Source: Isoetes taiwanensis (lineage: Eukaryota; Streptophyta; Lycopodiopsida; Isoetales; Isoetaceae). Taken from it: a stretch of DNA of 64,000 nt. Where the stretch lies: NCBI GenBank assembly GCA_021234155.1, contig JAJEKV010000066.1:4304537-4368536 (forward strand), given 5' to 3'. A model generated the notes under the pieces. The model searched no databases, was not told where the DNA came from, and saw only the letters and a program-made list of their open reading frames with translations. Numbering within the stretch: position 1 is the first letter of the stretch; every line of letters starts with the position of its first letter. Of this stretch, positions 27,083 to 37,791 are shown in pieces. A program made the position numbers and the translations under genes.

Positions 27083-28128
27083 TCTTCTCCTTTTAGTAGG
27101 GCCTTTAATACCCCTAAGATTCTATGAGACAACTCTCATTAGAAATGGGATTTGGATACCTGTGGAAATAATCTTCCACTTTGCGCCTCAGTTCATCCAT
27201 TAACCCAACGGCGTTGGAGATTAGCAAGAATCTTGACAGTTGCGGCATGGTATGATTCTGGCCAGTTGGCGACATGGCAAATCTTTCAAACAAAATTCTT
27301 ATTATCCCGATGGGACAGACCTATTTGGCAAACGGTTGCTAGTAGTCTGCCATTGGTTACTCCAGAGGCTAGAAGGTTGCATGTGGATTTCCCACCAGAG
27401 TGTTCATGAGCATAGGCTTGTGAACTCCATGTATAGGCTGCTTGTCAATGGTGATATCCTTCCGCCATCCACTAAGTGGTCCCTTCAGCTCCCACCTCCT
27501 AGTTGGAGATGTATGTGGACTTGGGCTTGGGATAAACTACTTCATCCTAAGGTGGCTATGCTTTGGTGGCAGATTCTTCACAGATGCCCTTGTGTGAATG
27601 TGCTTGTCCATAGATTTGATCGTCGAGTGTCCGCATTCTGCCCACTGTGCAAGCAAAGGGACGAGACTATTGAGCATTGTTTCTTTTTATGTGATCATCT
27701 CCCGTCTGTTTGGTCTTGGCTACTTTCTCTTTTTCATGTGACATTGACAAGTCAGCAAGTGGTCCTGGTTATTTATCCGGATACTTGGAATAAGTTGCAG
27801 AGCCAAGCATTTCATTTAGCATCAGGATGGTTGCTGTGGTCCATCTGGAAGCTCAGGAGATTGTGTGTCTTTCAGGGTTTGGATATTCATTCTTCAGTTG
27901 TCCTCCAAGATGCACAAGCTAGAATTGCTAAGGTCTGCCATTGCTCTTCCTTGCTCCTACCAAGCGGCAGTTGATATTTAAGTTCCATTTGAGTGTGTTG
28001 TCTTATGCATAGGCTGGTGGTTCTACTCAGTGGATCATGATTATCCTCTGAGATTTTATTCCTGCCTGTGCATTTGTATCTGGCTTTTGGCTTGGAGTTT
28101 CAATAAAGTTTGCCATCTATAAAAAAAG
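27083..28128 (+). mobile_element. LINE B (5'-truncated L1-like element)
   Basis: Contains only the last third of ORF2 and a 3' UTR, ending in a short A-run (28121-28127) after CAATAAAGTTTGCC. It begins directly after the poly-A tail of LINE A and aligns with LINE A from about 26100. 5' truncation is typical of LINE insertion. Its coding is far better preserved than in LINE A, so it is the younger copy. Confidence 0.8.
27152..27974 (+). pseudogene. LINE B ORF2 C-terminus with zf-RVT domain
   Basis: Two overlapping frames, joined by one frameshift near 27405, encode about 270 residues. The block WAWDKLLHPKVAMLWWQILH precedes the zinc-binding motif CPLCKQRDETIEHCFFLCDH, then W-rich C-terminal sequence (SGWLLWSIWKLRR). 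This is the plant LINE zf-RVT module. No RT core is present because the element is 5'-truncated, and there is no in-frame ATG of its own. Confidence 0.8.
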
Positions 28129-29200
28129 GGGGGACAGCCAATAGCATTATCATCCTTACTCCTAGTAAACTTAGTTGGGCCATTGTAGTCAATAGGAGAA
28201 GGAGAGTTGACTGACCTGGAAGAATTAGAAGTCTGAGATTGATCCTTTAAGGTGTTACTTTTCTTTCTAGCTTTCTTCTTCCACTTAATAGGTTAAGAAC
28301 TTTAATTGGTATCAAGATCTTGGGTGTCTATAGTCCCTGTTGCTAGTAGAATGTTGTCTCTGATCAGCTAAGGTCATGTCTTTAGATGTTTGAAAAGTAG
28401 TAAAGCAATTATCTAACTGAAAATTAGAAAGAAGACTAACTAATTCCAAGTCCTTTTATATGGCATACAGACTAGCAGACTCCCAACTAGTAGCCTCCAG
28501 ACCTGAAAAGCCAAAGTCTCTGTTTTTTCTAACATTTATTTTTTCTTTTTCTTCCTGACAGTAAGTTAGCAAGGCTTTCTCAACAATACTCTTCACGAGT
28601 TTCTGTCATTGACATCATGATGATCAGGCAAAAATCACTAGTTCAGACTGTGGCACAGATAATGATAGTCTGAAAGAAGATTTCAACCCCTTCCAAATAC
28701 TACAAGAATGTTCAGAGGAGGAGCATGATGATGTTTTATTGAAAAGGGATAAAAATTTTAATTGCTCAAACTCAAGTAGTACTTCTGTTCATAAGAAAGA
28801 CACGTTTGTTATTGAATCGTAGATGGAACCAAGGTCAAATGCTGGGTACATTGCCAAAAAGAATTATATAAAGATGGAGAAAGTGATTAAGCTACGAGGG
28901 ATATTTGGCAGACTTGATGGAGAAATGCTTTTTGGCTCAAGAAGACTTTGAAACTGCACAAGAGGCCTTCAATTGCTAAGTTGCAAGACCAAGATGTCAC
29001 CATTACCTCTCTGCTATATTCTCCCACATTTTCTCATACCCCTGAATGCTCCCTAAACCAATTCCATGTTACCTCTACTTCCATTTCACATTCTTGGCTC
29101 ATATCTTTTCCTTTCGTATTACATAACATGTTTCCCTGTGTTAACAGCCTAAAACTTAGAGACTATTTGTCTTTGTAGTTGTCCTCAGAATTGTTGTCTT
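28129..29200. other. Unassigned interval after LINE B
   Basis: I see no intact gene. A minus-strand frame near 28250-28130 (DQSQTSNSSRS...DYNGPTKF) and a plus-strand acidic frame near 28640-28800 (SLKEDFNPFQILQECSEEEHDD) look like fragments of coding sequence from other elements. Neither is recognisable. Confidence 0.3.
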
Positions 29201-29202
29201 TG

Positions 29203-29272
29203 AGAGAGAGAGAAGGGGGGAGGGGGGAGGGGGGAAGGGAGGGAGGTAGGGAGAGAGAGAGAGCGAGGGAGC
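29203..29272 (+). other. Purine/G-rich tract with quadruplex potential
   Basis: GAGAGAGA flanks a core of several G6, G5 and G3 runs separated by single A or short purines (about 29215-29252). Four or more G-runs with loops of 1-3 bases meet the usual G-quadruplex rule. It directly precedes the GGCATGTTGGAGCC minisatellite. Confidence 0.75.
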
Positions 29273-29274
29273 CT

Positions 29275-29995
29275 AGGTGGCATGCTTGAGCCACCTTGGC
29301 ATGTTGGAGCCTAAGTGGCATCCTGGTATGTTGGAGCCCACGTGGCATGTTTGAGCCACCCTGGCATGTCTGAGACACCTTGGCATGTTGGAGCCCGCAT
29401 GGCATGTTTGAGCCCACTTGGCATTTTGAGCCAACTAGGTGGCATGGGGGATCCTAGGGGCACAACATTTGAGCCATAAAAAATAGCATATGAAATCAAT
29501 TAAACCAATGAAAAATATTTCATTACAAATGGCATTTTTAGGCCATTAATGTTGGAGCCCACATGGCATGTTGGAGCCGAGGTGGCATATTTGAGGACCC
29601 TAGGCATGTTAGAGCCCATGTGGCATGTTTGAGCCACCTTGGCATGTTATAGCGCACATGGCATGTTGGAGCCAACCAGGTGGCATGGTAGATCCTAGGG
29701 GCACAACGTTTGAACCATAAAAAAGAACCCATGACATCAGTTAAACCATTAATAAATATTTCATTAGAAATGGCAGCCATTAATGTTTGAATTGGAATCT
29801 TGGGGTCACCTTGGCATGTTGGAGCCTAGAATGCGTGTTTGAGCCATCTTGGCATGTTGGAGCCCACATGGCATGTTTGAGCCACCTTGGCATGTTGGAG
29901 CCAACCAGTTGGATTCTAGGGGCACAACATTTGAACCATAAAAAATAACATATAAAATCAATAAAACCATTAATACGTATTTCATTAGAAATGTT
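29275..29995. repeat. GGCATGTTGGAGCC minisatellite with higher-order units
   Basis: The basic unit is about 20-24 bp (TTGGCATGTTGGAGCC / TGGCATGTTTGAGCCACC). Three times, near 29430, 29675 and 29895, the array is followed by a block containing GATCCTAGGGGCACAAC, CATAAAAAA and TATTTCATTA. This gives a higher-order period of about 220-245 bp. Reading frames across it (Met-Pro-rich) are repeat translations. Confidence 0.85.
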
Positions 29996-30189
29996 ATATT
30001 ATGTGTTGGACCAAGAGGACTGGCCCGCTTATTTTTGGGGCATAATATTGAACCACAAGCGGTTTTTGTAGATCATTGAGATATAATTTGGGGTAATGGT
30101 ATTAAAATAATTATTGTGGCAATGGTTAAAATATTATTATAGGGTATTCTATGGTGGAGATGAAAAAGAATCAAAGGGCGATGATTAAG

Positions 30190-30450
30190 AGGTTATTTTA
30201 ATGGTCTAGATGAAGGGATGAAATTCTCCTCTTCTTCCCGCCACATTCTTCGTTGGAGCATGGTGGCAGTGCTTCCATATTTGAATTGAAGGTCCCTTGC
30301 AAGGGGATGATCCTATACTTGATTTCTGTTATTTTGCCACATAATCTAAACGAGATGCACCCTAGACTACCACAGTCGTCGGATTCGTCGATCCTACGAC
30401 CCAGGTCGTAGGTTGGGGCTTCTGGGTACCTCTCACAGTTACTTAAGCAT
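30190..30450 (+). repeat. Dispersed repeat, inverted copy at 63742-64000
   Basis: The stretch from TTATTTTAATGGTCTAGATG through CTTGCAAGGGGATGATCCTA to GTTGGGGCTT matches the reverse complement of the last 260 bases of the window, with small indels. No TIR or target duplication can be judged because the other copy runs off the window edge. Confidence 0.85.
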
Positions 30451-30481
30451 GGGTCGGAGGAGAAAACTAACCTATTCAATG

Positions 30482-33345
30482 AGCACTGGAAGCAAAAAGG
30501 AGGGATGCATTGAAGGTCATCAGCCGGATTGAGGATAGAAAGGATATGCTATCTGAAGATCTGCAGCAGATTTCCCAGAAAATAGATGAGACAAAATTGG
30601 AATTTGACAAATTGTCTCAGGATCCTGCTGGAAATCAAGTTAGCTTCGGAGTGTTGAAGTACAAGTTGGAAGACTTGGTTATGAGTAGAACTGAGAAAGA
30701 GCAGCACTCTTCTAAGCTAGAAATTAGTTTGCAGGAAGCAACTATAGACATTGAAAGGCATGAAATCTCAATTGAACAAGCAAAGGAAAAACTTAATTGC
30801 ATTGCATTGGTTCAGCAAAGGCATTCACAAATTTTGAATTTCATGGGGAGAGCAGGATCTATTGTTCTGCACCCAAGGCCCTACCCTGTAGGAGCTACTT
30901 CTATAGAGCAGTTCATCACATTCAGTTCATGTACCTGTTGTGGCCATGGCTTTGGCAAATCTGGTTTGTTGCTGCTAGCTCCATGCAAAGATGCTTATTG
31001 CCTCTTCTGCTTGTGTTATCTGGTCCATGAAAAATAGAATTGCATAAAAGGTTGCATCTGGGATGAGGGCATTCGAATTCAGCTTGGTTTGGTATGCATT
31101 ACTCTCAATTAATTTAAACTTATATTTCTCTTAATTCATATTTGTTATTGTAATCTGCATAGTTCTACATGTATGGCTTTCAGTGCATTGCTATTCCTTG
31201 TACATGTATAAAGCAGAGGTACATAAGCATATATTTGCTTGCTTATTGATGCTTTTATTTTTTAGCTCGGACTGTAGATGTATCAGTTGTACATGTATCT
31301 AATCGAGTCTACATCTGCAAATAGATGTACATGCATTTATTTTTAGAGTGTATCTGTAGATGGATTCATAAGTATGTGCATTTTTTACATATATGTGCAT
31401 TTTTTAGGCATAGATCTACATTCCCTAACTGGATACCTGGGTACATCTAGGTAAATCTAGGTAATTCAAGGTAATTCAAGGTACATCTAGGTACATTTAA
31501 TATACATCTAGGCACATCTAGGTACATCTAGGCACATCTAGATACATCTAGGTAATTCTAGGTACCTTAAATGTACATAAGGTACATTGAGGTACATTAC
31601 ATGTACATTTGGCTACAGTTAAATGTAGTTACGTACATTTGGTACATTTGCTGTACTTGAAATGTACATGTTAAAGCTGAATGTACCAGAATGTACATGA
31701 TATTTCTCATTGTTTAAGTTATGTTTTCATGTTCTTTTATGTCTATTGAAATTTAGATCATTTGTTTGTTTGCAGATGAGGTTGTTCCTATCCCAGAAGC
31801 ACCTTTCATGGCTGATGTTCTTGAGCCATCTACATCGACTCTCTTCTACGGATAAGCGGTGAATCAGTAGACCAAAACCTTCGGCTCCGGATCACCAATG
31901 ACATTTACGGTCGGTAATAGAACCATTTGCAACAATGCCTCTTGAACATGGCAAAGTGAAGTTGAGGAAATAGAGAGGATGGCGATTTTGAGAAAGTTTA
32001 AAGCGATTGTACGTCAGGTGCAGAGCCTTTACTGACTGCTCCAACAGAAACACTTTCATCACAGGGTAAGATTTTGATGCTACTTGCTCGAGTTTTTTTC
32101 CTGAAACTAACTTTTTGTTCTTCACATTCATGCAGAAAATGGGCAATCGATCTGAAGCAAGAACTGTGGTCCTTCACAATGTCAAGGATTTCAATGGGGA
32201 ACGTCTAGACTTCTATGTTTCTGTTGGCTGCTCCTACATCCACATGCACTCATGCAGTGAAAAGAGCCAAGCTAATGGATGTGAATGCCCATTGGAAGGC
32301 CGTGTAACAGTTTTTTGTTTTGGCAGCGAGAAGGTACTAAGGTGAAGGAGTTGATTGTGGAGCATACACTAGCAATTGATTGGCCAATAAGAAAGTTTAC
32401 GGAAGCGGACCCTTGAAGCCAATACAATTTGTTCTTGGATTACATCGGCGAGTTTGCACTGCAGCATTACTAGTGTGCTTGAAGTGTATTATCACAAGCT
32501 TGGTGCATTGATATTTCATGATTCTGCATCTACTTTGAGAGCCTGAGGTATTTTCTTTCACAAATATCATTACACGGTCTCTCATGCAGGCATTGGTAAG
32601 CTGGAGCATGATTTGAAGCAAATTGGTGCTTTATGACAGGAGCCTTGTAACAGCGTATCAAGAATGTGTTGGAGCAGAAGTTCAGAGAACACTGACAGAA
32701 AGAGGTGGGGTGAGATGTGCATTCAAGGTATTTCTACCAATTGCTGGCTTTTGCTTTCTTTTTTCAAGCATGAATCCATTAGGGTGGCACCAATAACATA
32801 CGGTCGATAAAATCTCTCACGAAACATTGGACTTCTTTGCTCCCGGTAGCAAAAAAGTAGGCAACATGAAAGTGGAGGTCAACCCGACCATCACCCGGTT
32901 GCATCACGAGACACTAGTCTTCGAGGTAACTAGAAGCTTGGTTATGTTTGTTGGTTTAGGGCTGAACTGATGGCAATACATCATTTGCGGTATAGAGTCA
33001 CGAAGCATATATTGTATACAAATTATTTTCGTGGAGAAGCGAAGCATTTGGGTTCGAGATCATTGGGAATGGAAGGCGGTGGAGGATCATTCAGCCACTT
33101 CCAATGCAATGGAGCTCTCAATTGCTTGCATGGGTAGGGATGCCAGAATTTTTAATGTGGAAGAAGAATGGACATTGTTTGAATGCAGGAAGCTTGTAGA
33201 CAATTTTGGTGATTTTCAGTTCTACTTGGATGGTAAAAAGATTGGCTTCTGCCGCGAATCTTCCGTGCAATGTAAGATTTGCAAGCCTCCGAGCGCTTTA
33301 AGCATTGTAACCTTGGATAATGACAGAGTAGGTGGCTGTCCATGA
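30482..33345 (+). pseudogene. Unrecognised multi-exon gene relic with coiled coil and Cys-rich segment
   Basis: Exon-like block 1 (30482-31091) encodes about 180 residues. A heptad-type coiled coil (KDMLSEDLQQISQKIDETK...) is followed by a Cys/His-rich segment, CTCCGHGFGKSG...APCKDAYCLFCLC, that could bind zinc. It has one in-frame stop near 31036 and a plausible GT donor at about 31092. Further protein-like blocks follow: 31775-31850 (after TTTGCAG), 32130-32333 (HNVKDFNGERLDFYVSVG), 32620-32728 and 32810-32925 (each ending in GTA). The last is 33031-33345 (IWVRDHWEWKAVEDHSATSN ... YLDGKKIGFCRES), ending in TGA. I do not recognise the family. The upstream end is cut by the 30190 repeat, and an intronic minisatellite lies at 31420-31680. 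Confidence 0.35.
31420..31680. repeat. GGTACATCTAG minisatellite
   Basis: At least fifteen variants of (A/G)GTACAT(C/T)TAG at 10-14 bp spacing, grading into GTACATTTGG. It lies in the presumed intron between the first and second exon-like blocks of the gene relic at 30482-33345. Confidence 0.8.
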
Positions 33346-33409
33346 TCATTGTTATGTAATTTTCTGTCACTATGTGTAGAAAAAGTTCTAATCAGGTTCA
33401 AACTCTAAA

Positions 33410-33840
33410 GTGCTTTTCATAAGTTTAAGTTTAAGGCATTTGACAAGGTTGAAGGCATTTGATACTGTTAGGATAAGGTAGCAAAGTTTAAGTTTCAGGC
33501 ATTTGCATATCAAAGTTTAAGGCATTTGATAGTGAAGGCATTTGCATATCAAAGTTTAAGTTTAAGTCATTTGACAAAGTGTAAGGCATTTGATACTCAG
33601 TTCAAGCATCAAAGTTTAAGGTTAAGGCATTTGGATATCACAGTTTAAGGCATTTGATAGTGAAGGCATTTGCATATCATAGTTTAAGTTTAAGGCATAT
33701 GACAAAGTTTAAGGCATTTGATACTCTAAATTTAAGGCATTGAAGTTTAAGTTTAAGGCATTTGCATATCACAGTTTAAGGCTTTTGATAGTGAAGGCAT
33801 TTGCATATCAAAGTTTAAGTTCAAAGCATTTGATCCTCTA
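33410..33840. repeat. AAGTTTAAGGCATTTG minisatellite
   Basis: AAGTTTAAGGCATTTG and GAAGGCATTTGCATATCAAAG alternate more than ten times, with a larger period of about 120 bp. It begins about 65 bp after the stop codon of the gene relic at 30482-33345. Confidence 0.85.
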
Positions 33841-33879
33841 AGTTGAAGTTTGTCCAAATCGGGTTTCTATCTCAGAAAT

Positions 33880-34095
33880 AACTAAGTTCCAGAAGTTCTA
33901 AGTTCATGAAGTTCTCTAAGTTCATGAAATAACTCTAAGTTCAGAAGTTCTAAGTTCTCTAAGTTCTAAGTTATCTAAGTTCTAAGTCCAGAAGTTCTAA
34001 GTTCATGAAGTTCATGAAATAACTCTAAGTTCAGAAGTTCTAAGTTCTAAGAACATGGTTCTAGAAGTTCTAAGTTCATGAATCCAGGTTATATG
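33880..34095. repeat. CTAAGTTC(AT)GAAGTT short repeat array
   Basis: Permutations of TCTAAGTTC, AGAAGTTC and ATGAAGTTC fill this stretch at a 9-12 bp period. It is a different array from its left neighbour. Confidence 0.8.
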
Positions 34096-34370
34096 TTTAT
34101 GAAACCAGAATGTAATACAAGTTGTTGTGCTTGAATGTCCATGTTTGATACACAAATATATGTTTCACTAAACAACCACTTGTCTCTTACACAAATACTC
34201 TCCAGCGACAAAAACAAAAAATGGTTTTCCTGTATCAGTTTAAGAAGTAGAACTAGCCGGTTTAAGAAGTACCAAAAAAACATTTGACAGTAGAACAAGT
34301 AGAACAATATCATTACTGAAAAAGGGTCTGTACATATATTTCCAATAACCAAAACTTTCACAAGGACACG

Positions 34371-34729
34371 TTACAAAAAGGGTTTTGCTCCAGAATTGCG
34401 CAATGCATTCTCATCTTCGACATCTCCTGAAATTACCCTACGCTTCTTTGTGGTTTGAGCATACTCTGCTGATGGGAGGTTAATTATGATCTGGGCCATA
34501 ACAGTGGAAGCAAGAGTGAAGAGTGGAAGGAAGACTGCCCGGGCCATGGCTCCTTTTGGATTTTGAACAGGGTGCTAAGGTTGAATTTTTGAATTCAAAA
34601 TTCAAAAGTGAAAACATCAAGACAGATCGGATGGAAGAGGAAGTTACCTGATGGATCAGGTGCGTGTGCACGGCTGGATTTTGAGACCAAGGGCAGCTGC
34701 ACTGGGAGTTCTTTGGGGTCGTCAGCCAT
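34371..34729 (-). CDS. Possible two-exon small gene, 59 aa, unknown
   Basis: On the minus strand an ATG at 34729 opens MADDPKELPVQLPLVSKSSR and runs to a canonical donor (G|GTAACT; exon 1 = 34648-34729, 82 nt, phase 1). An acceptor CATCAG|CAGAG at 34468 restores the frame exactly. Exon 2 (34371-34468) gives EYAQTTKKRRVISGDVEDEN..., ending in NSGAKPFL and a TAA. The intron is 179 nt. The predicted product is 59 residues with a KKRR basic cluster that could be a nuclear signal. I do not recognise it. Clean phase matching and canonical splice sites are the evidence; length and lack of homology are the weakness. It could be a captured exon pair. Confidence 0.35.
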
Positions 34730-35842
34730 AAACTCTTGTTTTGCAAACGAATTTTGATGCAGATCTGAAACTCTTAATGCACACGAACTACTCTACTCCA
34801 GTTCTCGAGAGCATCAGATCTTCCAACGAGCCTCACACGAAGGTCATCATCCACGTGGCAGCAGGGGAGCAAAAGAAGGAAGAAAATATTTGAAATGGGG
34901 TGGGAAAGATATCAAAGATTTGCCCTCAATGCCAGGAATTGATCCCTGCCCTTATATTATATTTTTGCAAAAAATACAAAGAAAATAATTTATAATTGCT
35001 TAGGAGGTCTTTTGGAGATCCCATACTTTCTCTAATGCAATGGTGTATGAAAAGGAAAAAAGTGATGTTTAAAGAGATGATTTCTTTGGGTACCTTAAGA
35101 AGTAACATCATGGCAAAAGCTTAAATCATGCAAAGTACCATTGAAATTCGAGTGGTCTTCCAAACTTTAACTTTGGGGTCTTCAACCTTTAACTTTGGGG
35201 TCTATTCTATTCTATTCTTCAAGTGTTCAAGATGTTTAGGTGATCAAATATCCTTCAAAAAATGGCTATATGATGCATGCCAAACTAGTGTCTGTCTTTG
35301 GTTCTTCACTACAACTTTCCAACTGATGGATGTCTTCAAGTTTCATGCTCTACAAACTCACACACACATATGTATGAAGTCAAATGCTAGTGAAGTGTAT
35401 CAAGCATGCATATAGCTCTTCTATGCTGCCATTTTGTGGCAGTAATAGCATGTGGACAAATTGTTCATACATGGATTCTTAGAAAACTATAAAAAACCAC
35501 ACCTCAAAAAACACTACCTTAAAAAACAACACCTAAAAAAAAAAATCCCTTCAAAAAACCATACTGCCTGAGAAAACAACACATCCTTAAAAAAGAAACT
35601 ACACCTCCTTAAGAAACCACACATTCTTAAAAAAGAAAACTATGGCTCCTTAAGACTACATCATATCCTTGAAAAATCACACCTCCGTATAACTATGTGT
35701 AGGTTTTTTTCAAATCTCCAAAAAAACAACCCGTATTGTGTTTTTACTGTTGTTTTCAGCTGTGGACCAAATGTGTGGGGTTGTAGTGAATCCCTAAATT
35801 TGACAGCCCAGATCAAAAGCCCCAAATAAGGGTGGCACCATC
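34730..35842. other. Unassigned interval up to the gypsy element
   Basis: I see no gene. 35155-35205 has a short duplication of CTTTAACTTTGGGGTCT. 35465-35700 is an A-rich array of AAAAAACCACACCTC / CCTTAAAAAACAACACC units. The same unit occurs reverse-complemented (GGAGGTGTGGTTT) at 51430-51480 and 55900-56045. Confidence 0.5.
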
Positions 35843-37735
35843 TGTTGCCCCTTGAAGTGGCAACATGAAGAAGAGATGAAGATATGAAGAAAATTCTAAG
35901 TATTGGAGGAGCTATTAAGGAAAAGTATCAGGCTGGAAGAGAATCTAGGCCAGGTGAGTACCCCTGCCAAATCCTCTAGCCAAAACTAGCCATCCTTGAT
36001 TTTTCCCAAATTTTTTGAGCCTATCTCCTATTTTTTTCTTGAATTTCCCCTATCGCTAGCCAAATATGCTTCTAAAGATGCCTAAAAATCCAAAAATGCC
36101 AAAAAATCTATACCTTTGCCAAGTGGCATCCTAGCCATCATCCTAAAGTGCCAAAAATGTCAAAAAGTCAAGTGAAAGTCAAAATGGAAAGCCAAAAGGC
36201 ACACTTTCTAAAAAAATACCCTTGCCACGTCATCAAGAGTCAAAATGCCACCTAGGATGGCCACCTTGTTCAAAAAATGCTTTGTCATCCAACTTTGGTT
36301 ATATCTTTGCCACTTGGGCCAAAATCATGCCACCTCATCAAAAATATCAAGGGGGCATTTAAAATCTCGAAAATTCACTTAGGCAAAAGCCATGTTTAAC
36401 TTTGCCACATCATCCTTCACTATGCCAAGTCATCATTTCATCATGTCACCATCCATTGCCCAAATCACCATTGATTCACCTTTTTAGCCAAAAATCAAAG
36501 TGCCATTTTTCAAAATTTGACCACATCATCTTGTAGCCCCAATGAAAATATGCCCACGGCACAAAAAACTTCAAAAAAGACCCTATATAGACCTTTTAAA
36601 TTCCACTTCTTGGGAATCGTGCCCTTTGAAAAAATATAAAAAATTGTCCTATTCTACCCCGACCTAGATTCCTTTCCGATAATCCTGCCCCCTCCCGGCT
36701 CTTGGGGAGCGTGGGGCTGTGGAGATACCCGAATCCGATGGGCAAGAACGCGTCAATTTAAAAGTTTCGTGGATTGGGCTATATATCCCCTGGGCTGACT
36801 TTTCGATTTTGGCTGTGGGATATATCCATTGAAGAAAAGTCTGCCCAAGATCCATTAGGGTTCTATGATTCTGTTCGCCTCCGCGCCAATTTGAGGTGAT
36901 CTTGAAGCGGTTCGCGGGATCATAACCGACGGAACCAATCAATCATGAAGAAGATGCTGAATTAATAGAGATCATGCAAGAACAGTATTGCCTATTTTTG
37001 GGAAAAAGAGTTGAAGTAGCCATATGCGGACAAATTGGAGCTCTAACTACCACGACGAGGTCTATAAAGATGATCCGAAAGCATTATTCTATAGGAGGAG
37101 AGGAGATTTTTGATTAGAAACCCGCCCTTGTTCTTGAAAGCCAAGATTCGGAAGTTCGATACAAATTCTATTTAGAGTGATCGAATGGATTACCCGACAA
37201 GGTATTATGTTCCTAAGATAATCCGAGAAAAGTTTTCTTGAGCAATTCATGGTGTTTCCCCTTTCTTCAATCGATTTACGTTTTTTTTCAAAAAAATTAG
37301 GGTTTTCCCATTTTTTACTTGTCAGTCCATTTCGTGAACTTTGCCCGCAATTCCCCATCAATCTTTATCAACAAATGAGTTGAAATCAATTCAAGTTATC
37401 CGATATTATCTAGATTTAGCTAAATTGATAGCTATTCGCGAGGTAATTTGTTCAAAAATTCATCTCGCATTCAAAGGAAGTTTGTACAGATCCCCAAGTT
37501 TTTCTTCAATCATCTTCACTACTTTGTTGCGAAAAAAATCCCGATCCATACACCGCATTCACATATCACCTCATTTCCTCACATTTGCACCTCTTTTCTC
37601 ATCTTTTTCACATCCCTCACCACATCTTTGGCTCTCGCACCCTAAACCACGGAATTTGGCAAGTATCTTTTAGGAAATCCCCACAATTTAGAGATTTGTG
37701 CATCACAGTTTTTAAGGATTACGTGAAAGACAACA
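35843..37735 (+). repeat. 5' LTR of the gypsy element (1893 bp)
   Basis: Matches 44122-46360 end to end once the 322-bp MITE and its 4-bp duplication are removed from the latter. It contains many TGCCA/CATCA words and a TATATAG box at 36584-36590. Mismatches to the 3' LTR are concentrated at CAG/CTG versus CG positions. Confidence 0.93.
36580..36592 (+). promoter_or_regulatory. Putative TATA box in the gypsy LTR
   Basis: ACCCTATATAGACC is identical in the 3' LTR (about 45190-45202). A second candidate, GGGCTATATATCCCC, lies about 200 bp downstream in both LTRs. Which one is used cannot be told from the sequence. Confidence 0.4.
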
Positions 37736-37791
37736 TCTTTTGGAGGTCCTACGGGATTCTCTAAAAACTCTTGCAAAAAAACTTGAGAGCC

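Noticed and set aside
29163-29780. Met/Pro-rich minus-strand ORFs
   Set aside because: Translations of the GGCATGTTGGAGCC minisatellite.
29275-29995. CRISPR-like array
   Set aside because: The unit is a degenerate plant minisatellite with no unique spacers, in a eukaryotic TE context. The same applies to 19590-20285.
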